Both the position numbers and the translations under genes were made by a program. From an uncultured Lachnospiraceae bacterium (lineage in GTDB: Bacteria > Bacillota > Clostridia > Lachnospirales > Lachnospiraceae): 9,094 bases of DNA. The stretch is taken from NCBI GenBank assembly GCA_910587715.1, contig CAJUMV010000076.1:1-9094 (forward strand), written 5' to 3'. How positions within the stretch are numbered: the stretch's first letter is position 1; each line of letters opens with the position of its first letter. The notes beneath the pieces are model-generated. The model had not been told where the DNA came from and did no database searches. It saw only the letters and a program-made list of their open reading frames with translations. Shown piece after piece: positions 5,980-9,094 of this stretch.

Positions 5980-7467
5980 ATGGATATATTACAGAATAAT
6001 ACATATGACCTGTATAAAGATATACAGCGCAGGACGGGCGGAGAAATCTACCTTGGCGTGGTGGGACCGGTCAGGACGGGAAAATCTACTTTTATCAAAC
6101 GCTTTATGAACCTTTTAGTGCTTCCCTACATAGAGGATGAGCATGAGCGGGAGCGGGCGCAGGATGAAATGCCCCAGAGCGCGGGGGGAAAGACCATCAC
6201 CACCACGGAGCCGAAGTTTATTCCCAAGGAAGCAGCGCATGTAAGGCTGGGTGCGGATATCGACGTGAAAGTGCGGCTGGTGGACTGCGTGGGCTACATG
6301 GTGGAGGGCGCTGCCGGACACATGGAAAAGGATGAGGAGCGAATGGTCAAGACGCCGTGGTCGGTGGAGGAAATTCCGTTTACGAAGGCGGCGGAAATCG
6401 GCACGAGAAAGGTGATTCGGGACCATTCCACCATCGGTATCGTAGTGACCTGCGACGGCTCCTTCGGTGAGCTGCCAAGGGAAAGCTTCTTGGAAGCGGA
6501 AGAGCGGACAATCAAAGAGCTGCAGGCGCTTGGGAAGCCTTATATTGTGCTCCTAAATTCCGAGAAGCCGTATGCGGAGGAGACGAGAAACCTTGCCGAC
6601 GAGCTTAGCGAGAGGTATCAGGTGACGGTTATGCCCATCAACTGCGAGCAGTTGAAAAAAGAGGATATCAACCACATAATGGAGAACATCCTCTATGAGT
6701 TCCCGCTCACCATGATCGAGTTTTATATGCCGAAGTGGGTGGAGATGCTGCCCTTTGACCACAAGATGAAGAAGGATATCATTGCACAGCTGAAAACGCT
6801 GATGAGCAATCTGAACCATATTCGGGATATCACGGTGGATCGATTTACCGTGGAGAGCGAGTATATCAAGAAATGCAAGCTGGACGGCATCAATATGTCC
6901 GACGGCAGCGTGCGGATTATTCTGGACGTGGATGACGCTTACTACTATGAGATGCTCAGTGATCTGGTGGGAGAGCCCATAGAGAGCGAGTATCAGCTTC
7001 TCGCCACCCTTCGCGAGATGGCGAAGATGAAGAGGGAGTATGTGAAGGTGCTGCACGCGCTGGAGGCGGTGCGTTATAAGGGCTACGGCGTGGTGATGCC
7101 GGACCGCGAGGAAATCATGTTGGAGAAGCCGGAGCTGATCAAGCAGGGCAATAAATTCGGCGTGAAGATCAAGGCGGAAAGCCCCAGCATTCACATGATC
7201 AAGGCGAGCATTGAGACGGAGATCTCGCCAATCGTTGGGACGGAGGAGCAGGCGAGGGATTTGATTCAGTTTATCTCCGATGCCGATACCGGAGAAGAAG
7301 GCATTTGGGCGACGAATATTTTTGGCAAGACCGTGGAACAGCTTGTCAACGACGGCATCACCGGCAAACTTTCCATGATCAATGAGGAGAGCCAGATCAA
7401 ACTCCAGGAGACCATGCAGAAGATCGTCAACGATTGCAACGGGGGAATGGTGTGCATTATCATTTAG
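5980..7467 (+). CDS. spoIVA: Stage IV sporulation protein A, spore coat basement ATPase
   Basis: SpoIVA is made in the mother cell, binds the forespore surface and polymerises, using ATP, into the platform on which the coat is built; it is also needed for cortex formation. The 495 residues match the usual length (about 492 in B. subtilis). The N-terminal TRAFAC-type nucleotide domain shows Walker A GPVRTGKST (29-37), a threonine-rich switch KTITTTEPKF (71-80) and the Walker B-like VRLVDCVGY (98-106, Asp102). A long middle and C-terminal part follows, ending in CNGGMVCIII, the region used for polymerisation and SpoVM-dependent localisation in the model organism. AGGAGG lies 7 bases before the ATG but within a terminator hairpin. 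The following gene is not a known spore gene, so the operon context is not informative. Confidence 0.97.
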   Translation: MDILQNNTYDLYKDIQRRTGGEIYLGVVGPVRTGKSTFIKRFMNLLVLPYIEDEHERERAQDEMPQSAGGKTITTTEPKFIPKEAAHVRLGADIDVKVRLVDCVGYMVEGAAGHMEKDEERMVKTPWSVEEIPFTKAAEIGTRKVIRDHSTIGIVVTCDGSFGELPRESFLEAEERTIKELQALGKPYIVLLNSEKPYAEETRNLADELSERYQVTVMPINCEQLKKEDINHIMENILYEFPLTMIEFYMPKWVEMLPFDHKMKKDIIAQLKTLMSNLNHIRDITVDRFTVESEYIKKCKLDGINMSDGSVRIILDVDDAYYYEMLSDLVGEPIESEYQLLATLREMAKMKREYVKVLHALEAVRYKGYGVVMPDREEIMLEKPELIKQGNKFGVKIKAESPSIHMIKASIETEISPIVGTEEQARDLIQFISDADTGEEGIWATNIFGKTVEQLVNDGITGKLSMINEESQIKLQETMQKIVNDCNGGMVCIII

Positions 7468-7489
7468 TTTTGCGAATGGGCGCGGACTG

Positions 7490-7505
7490 AGTTGCGTTTG
7501 CAACT
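7490..7505 (+). terminator. Weak hairpin after spoIVA
   Basis: AGTTGC (7490-7495) and GCAACT (7500-7505) form a 6-bp stem with the loop GTTT, 22 bases after the spoIVA stop. Only TTTC follows, so termination would be poor. It may be the end of the spoIVA transcript or a chance structure. Confidence 0.3.
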
Positions 7506-7546
7506 TTCATGGGAGTATGTTATTTTAGGAGATAGTGAGTTCTTGC

Positions 7547-7556
7547 AAAGGAGAGG
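7547..7556 (+). promoter_or_regulatory. Ribosome binding site deciding the start at 7565
   Basis: AAAGGAGAGG lies 8 bases before the ATG at 7565. A GTG at 7535 in the same frame has AGGAG only 3 bases upstream, too close to work well, so the ATG start is preferred. Confidence 0.7.
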
Positions 7557-7564
7557 TACAAAAG

Positions 7565-7822
7565 ATGCAGGAGCGTACAAGAAGAATTTTAATGACAATA
7601 TGCGGGGTGCTGATCTGCGGGTTCAGCGTCGGGATGTTCAATTTCTCGGCGCTGGGTCTTGACCCGTTTCAGGTGTTTACGCACGGTATTTTCAAGATAC
7701 TGCCGGTGGGGGCGCCGGGCTTCGGTACGGTGGTGACGGCGTTCTTAATGGGACAGTTAATCGCGTTCTTTAACAGGACGTTGGTGGAACCGATGCGGTA
7801 TGGGAAGAAAAAGGGGAAATAA
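7565..7822 (+). CDS. Shortened YczE/YitT-type membrane protein, probably an internally deleted remnant
   Basis: The 85-residue product has two likely membrane segments (about 8-26 and 52-69) and a basic tail. Its first part, GVLICGFSVGMFNFSALGLD with PFQVF following, looks like the N terminus of YczE/YitT-type membrane proteins of about 200-220 residues. Its second part, FGTVVTAFLMGQLIAFF and then EPMRYGKK, looks like the C terminus of the same family. The four-helix middle seems to be missing, with the frame kept. The likely junction is in residues 44-54 (KILPVGAPGFG). These comparisons are from memory of the family, not an alignment. The protein is probably non-functional, but the start, ribosome site and frame are intact, so a small functional protein cannot be excluded. 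Full-length members are poorly characterised; no substrate is assigned. Confidence 0.6.
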   Translation: MQERTRRILMTICGVLICGFSVGMFNFSALGLDPFQVFTHGIFKILPVGAPGFGTVVTAFLMGQLIAFFNRTLVEPMRYGKKKGK

Positions 7823-7825
7823 TGC

Positions 7826-7854
7826 TTGACTTTTGTAAATAACATTGCTATGAT
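7826..7854 (+). promoter_or_regulatory. Sigma-A promoter upstream of the Rpn-like gene
   Basis: TTGACT (7826-7831), a 17-base spacer and TATGAT (7849-7854) match ten of twelve consensus bases. It starts 4 bases after the stop of the shortened membrane-protein gene. The start would be near 7861, giving a leader of about 180 bases before the ATG at 8040. A perfect inverted repeat covers its -10 element. TATAAT at 7953-7958 could be a second, closer -10 but has no recognisable -35. Confidence 0.65.
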
Positions 7855-7869
7855 TTTTACATAGCAATG
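7843..7869. repeat. Perfect 10-bp inverted repeat across the -10 element
   Basis: CATTGCTATG (7843-7852) and CATAGCAATG (7860-7869) are perfect inverted copies around a 7-base AT centre. The repeat covers the -10 and the predicted transcription start. No T-run follows on the plus strand, so it is better explained as an operator for a dimeric regulator, or an early hairpin, than as a terminator. Which protein would bind is unknown. Confidence 0.6.
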
Positions 7870-7971
7870 AAATTCTAACGGAAAAACGTTCAAACAATCT
7901 ATTTTTCTTTGAGACGCTATTATGGTGTCCTATCTGTTTTAGAATCCTTGCTTATAATTCAATGACCGGGC

Positions 7972-8031
7972 AGGCGGGGACTAAAACAGACTTTCGTTGT
8001 AGGAGAAGTTTCTTGCCGCCTCAGACGAAAG
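7972..8031 (+). other. Structured leader of the Rpn-like gene with alternative pairings
   Basis: Two complementary pairs interleave: AGGCGG (7972-7977) with CCGCCT (8016-8021), and CTTTCGT (7991-7997) with ACGAAAG (8025-8031). They can form one at a time, or together as a pseudoknot. The second pair hides the first bases of the ribosome site AAAGGAG. It could control translation. No known riboswitch class is recognised. Confidence 0.3.
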
Positions 8032-8034
8032 GAG
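8028..8034 (+). promoter_or_regulatory. Ribosome binding site deciding the start at 8040
   Basis: AAAGGAG lies 5 bases before the ATG at 8040. The frame is open further upstream to an ATG at 7962, but that one has no ribosome site and would add 26 residues unlike the family. Confidence 0.75.
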
Positions 8035-8039
8035 AAAAT

Positions 8040-8966
8040 ATGGAGACAAAAAATGTAGCAATGCAGGAAGTGGACGGGTGTACGCCGGTTTATCGGACGT
8101 ATAAGGACCGGGTATTCAGAATGCTGTTTAAGGAAAAAGAACGGCTGCTGGAGTTGTATAATGCGCTGAATGAAACGGCATATACAGACGTGGCAGAACT
8201 GACAGTCAATACACTGGAAAATGTCATTTATATGAAAATGAAGAATGACGTTTCGATGATACTTGGCTGTGATATGTGTCTGTATGAGCATCAGTCGGGT
8301 TATTGTCCGAACATGCCGCTTCGGGGATTCTTATATTTTGCTGATTTGTATAAAAAGTATCTAGGGGACACGGAGCTGAGTACAAGCCGTAAGATTATGT
8401 TGCCGACACCCCGATATGTGGTTTTTTATAATGGGCTGGACAGACGGGAAGAAACGTTTACACAGTATTTGTCAGAATCTTTTGCGGGAGATGAAGGCTG
8501 TATTGAAGTAACGGTAAGGACATACAACATCAACTATGGGCATAACAGGGAATTGCTTGAAAAGTGTCCGACTTTAAATGGTTATGCAAAGTTTGTATCT
8601 ATGGTAAGGGAAAATCTGGAGATTATGGAACTGCCAAAAGCGGTGGGAAATGCAGTGACAGAATGTATTCGGCAGGATATTCTGAAAGATTTTCTTGTGA
8701 CGCAGAGAAACGAGGTGGTTGCAATGTCGATTTATGAGTACAATGAAGAATATGCGATGCGTGTGACCTATGAGGACGGAGAAACTGCGGGTTATTTGCG
8801 GGGAAAAGAGGAAGGAAAGGAAGAAGGAAGAGGACAAAGCCTGATGCATAATATTGAAGCGGCTATGAAGAATTTTGGGATCAGTCTGGAAAAAGCGTGC
8901 GCAGGGCTGGATGTCACTGTGGAGGAATACCAGCGCGTGAAAGCGCAAAATGCCCGGACAAATTAA
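8040..8966 (+). CDS. Rpn-like PD-(D/E)XK nuclease/transposase family protein
   Basis: The 308-residue product resembles the Rpn/PD-(D/E)XK 'putative transposase' proteins found in many copies in clostridia. The N terminus carries the family opening YKDRVFRMLFKEKERLLELY with NALNETAYTD after it (21-50). KNDVSMIL (68-75, Asp70) and CLYEHQSGYCPNMPLRGFLY (80-99, with E83-x-Q85) supply the acidic and glutamine positions of a PD-(D/E)XK-type site, and PRYVVFYNG (124-132) a further core strand. A charged stretch GKEEGKEEGR (255-264) leads to a short helical tail. E. coli RpnA promotes recombination and has DNA-cutting activity; whether this one cuts DNA or moves is unknown. No terminal repeats, target duplications or second transposase gene are seen, so there is no sign that it is mobile by itself. 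It has its own promoter and a structured leader. Confidence 0.82.
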   Translation: METKNVAMQEVDGCTPVYRTYKDRVFRMLFKEKERLLELYNALNETAYTDVAELTVNTLENVIYMKMKNDVSMILGCDMCLYEHQSGYCPNMPLRGFLYFADLYKKYLGDTELSTSRKIMLPTPRYVVFYNGLDRREETFTQYLSESFAGDEGCIEVTVRTYNINYGHNRELLEKCPTLNGYAKFVSMVRENLEIMELPKAVGNAVTECIRQDILKDFLVTQRNEVVAMSIYEYNEEYAMRVTYEDGETAGYLRGKEEGKEEGRGQSLMHNIEAAMKNFGISLEKACAGLDVTVEEYQRVKAQNARTN

Positions 8967-9064
8967 ATGTGGCGTGCTTTTATGTGTCATAGCATAGGCA
9001 AGGGAACTCTGGCATGGGGAACACTCATTTCAGGGTTCATTTAGTACCATATAAGTGTAAGAGA

Positions 9065-9087
9065 TAAAGCATTTCATCAGTGCTTTA
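9065..9087. repeat. Inverted repeat near the window edge
   Basis: TAAAGCA (9065-9071) and TGCTTTA (9081-9087) form a 7-bp stem with a 9-base loop, and flanking AGA/TCT could lengthen it. It lies about 100 bases after the Rpn-like gene. It may be a terminator or part of a structure continuing beyond the window; the T-run that would decide is not visible. The rest of 8967-9064 shows no gene. Confidence 0.35.
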
Positions 9088-9094
9088 CCTTCTG

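Noticed and set aside
6553..7503. Long minus-strand open frame (316 codons) opposite spoIVA.
   Set aside because: It lies antisense to a certain gene and its histidine/leucine-rich product is typical of a shadow frame of codon-biased coding sequence.
7535..7564. GTG at 7535 as the start of the shortened membrane protein.
   Set aside because: Its possible ribosome site is only 3 bases away, while the ATG at 7565 has AAAGGAGAGG at 8 bases.
7843..7869. The inverted repeat as terminator of the shortened membrane-protein gene.
   Set aside because: No T-run follows on the plus strand and the repeat lies across a promoter; an operator or hairpin role fits better.
7962..8039. ATG at 7962 as the start of the Rpn-like protein.
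   Set aside because: No ribosome site precedes it and the added 26 residues are unlike the family; the ATG at 8040 has AAAGGAG at 5 bases.
7826..8966. The Rpn-like gene as part of an insertion sequence.
   Set aside because: No terminal inverted repeats, target-site duplication or partner transposase gene could be seen around it.
8967..9044. A 25-codon frame, ATG right after the Rpn-like stop to TAG.
   Set aside because: It has no ribosome binding site and no family resemblance; a frame this short is expected by chance.

Overview
The window looks like a chromosomal segment of a spore-forming Firmicute, most probably a clostridial gut bacterium of the Lachnospiraceae type. The reasons are an intact spoIVA (a gene confined to endospore formers), strong GGAGG-type ribosome binding sites, consensus sigma-A promoters, a polyamine ABC operon headed by an XRE-cupin regulator, and an Rpn-like PD-(D/E)XK protein of a kind common in that group. 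The organism assignment is inferred from content, not from a marker-gene comparison.

Layout. Bases 1-166 hold the last 54 codons of an unrecognised plus-strand gene, followed by a hairpin terminator (189-216) that also closes the minus-strand operon ending at 199. Bases 4600 down to 199 are one minus-strand polyamine uptake operon: XRE-cupin regulator, potA (ATPase), potB and potC (permeases), potD (lipoprotein receptor). The genes are close or overlapping. One consensus promoter (4681-4708) lies in front of the regulator, with AT-rich repeats just downstream that are a good candidate operator. From the same 256-base intergenic region a divergent promoter (4770-4798) drives a plus-strand seven-bladed beta-propeller lactonase-family gene (4857-5918).

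A strong hairpin and T-run (5934-5979) follow the lactonase gene, and the Shine-Dalgarno sequence of spoIVA (5980-7467) lies inside its 3' arm. SpoIVA is the ATPase that polymerises as the base of the spore coat. Next comes an 85-codon membrane-protein gene (7565-7822) that looks like a YczE/YitT-type protein lacking its middle. Four bases after it a consensus promoter begins, with a perfect 10-bp inverted repeat across its -10 element. A leader of about 180 bases then leads to an Rpn-like PD-(D/E)XK protein gene (8040-8966).

The final 128 bases (8967-9094) hold no convincing gene, only an inverted repeat near the edge. No rRNA, tRNA, CRISPR array or recognisable insertion sequence was seen, and no gene-free stretch exceeds 300 bases. 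I did not find a clearly new multi-gene system. The most unusual signals are the terminator that contains the spoIVA ribosome binding site, the internally shortened YczE-like gene, and the structured control region of the Rpn-like gene.
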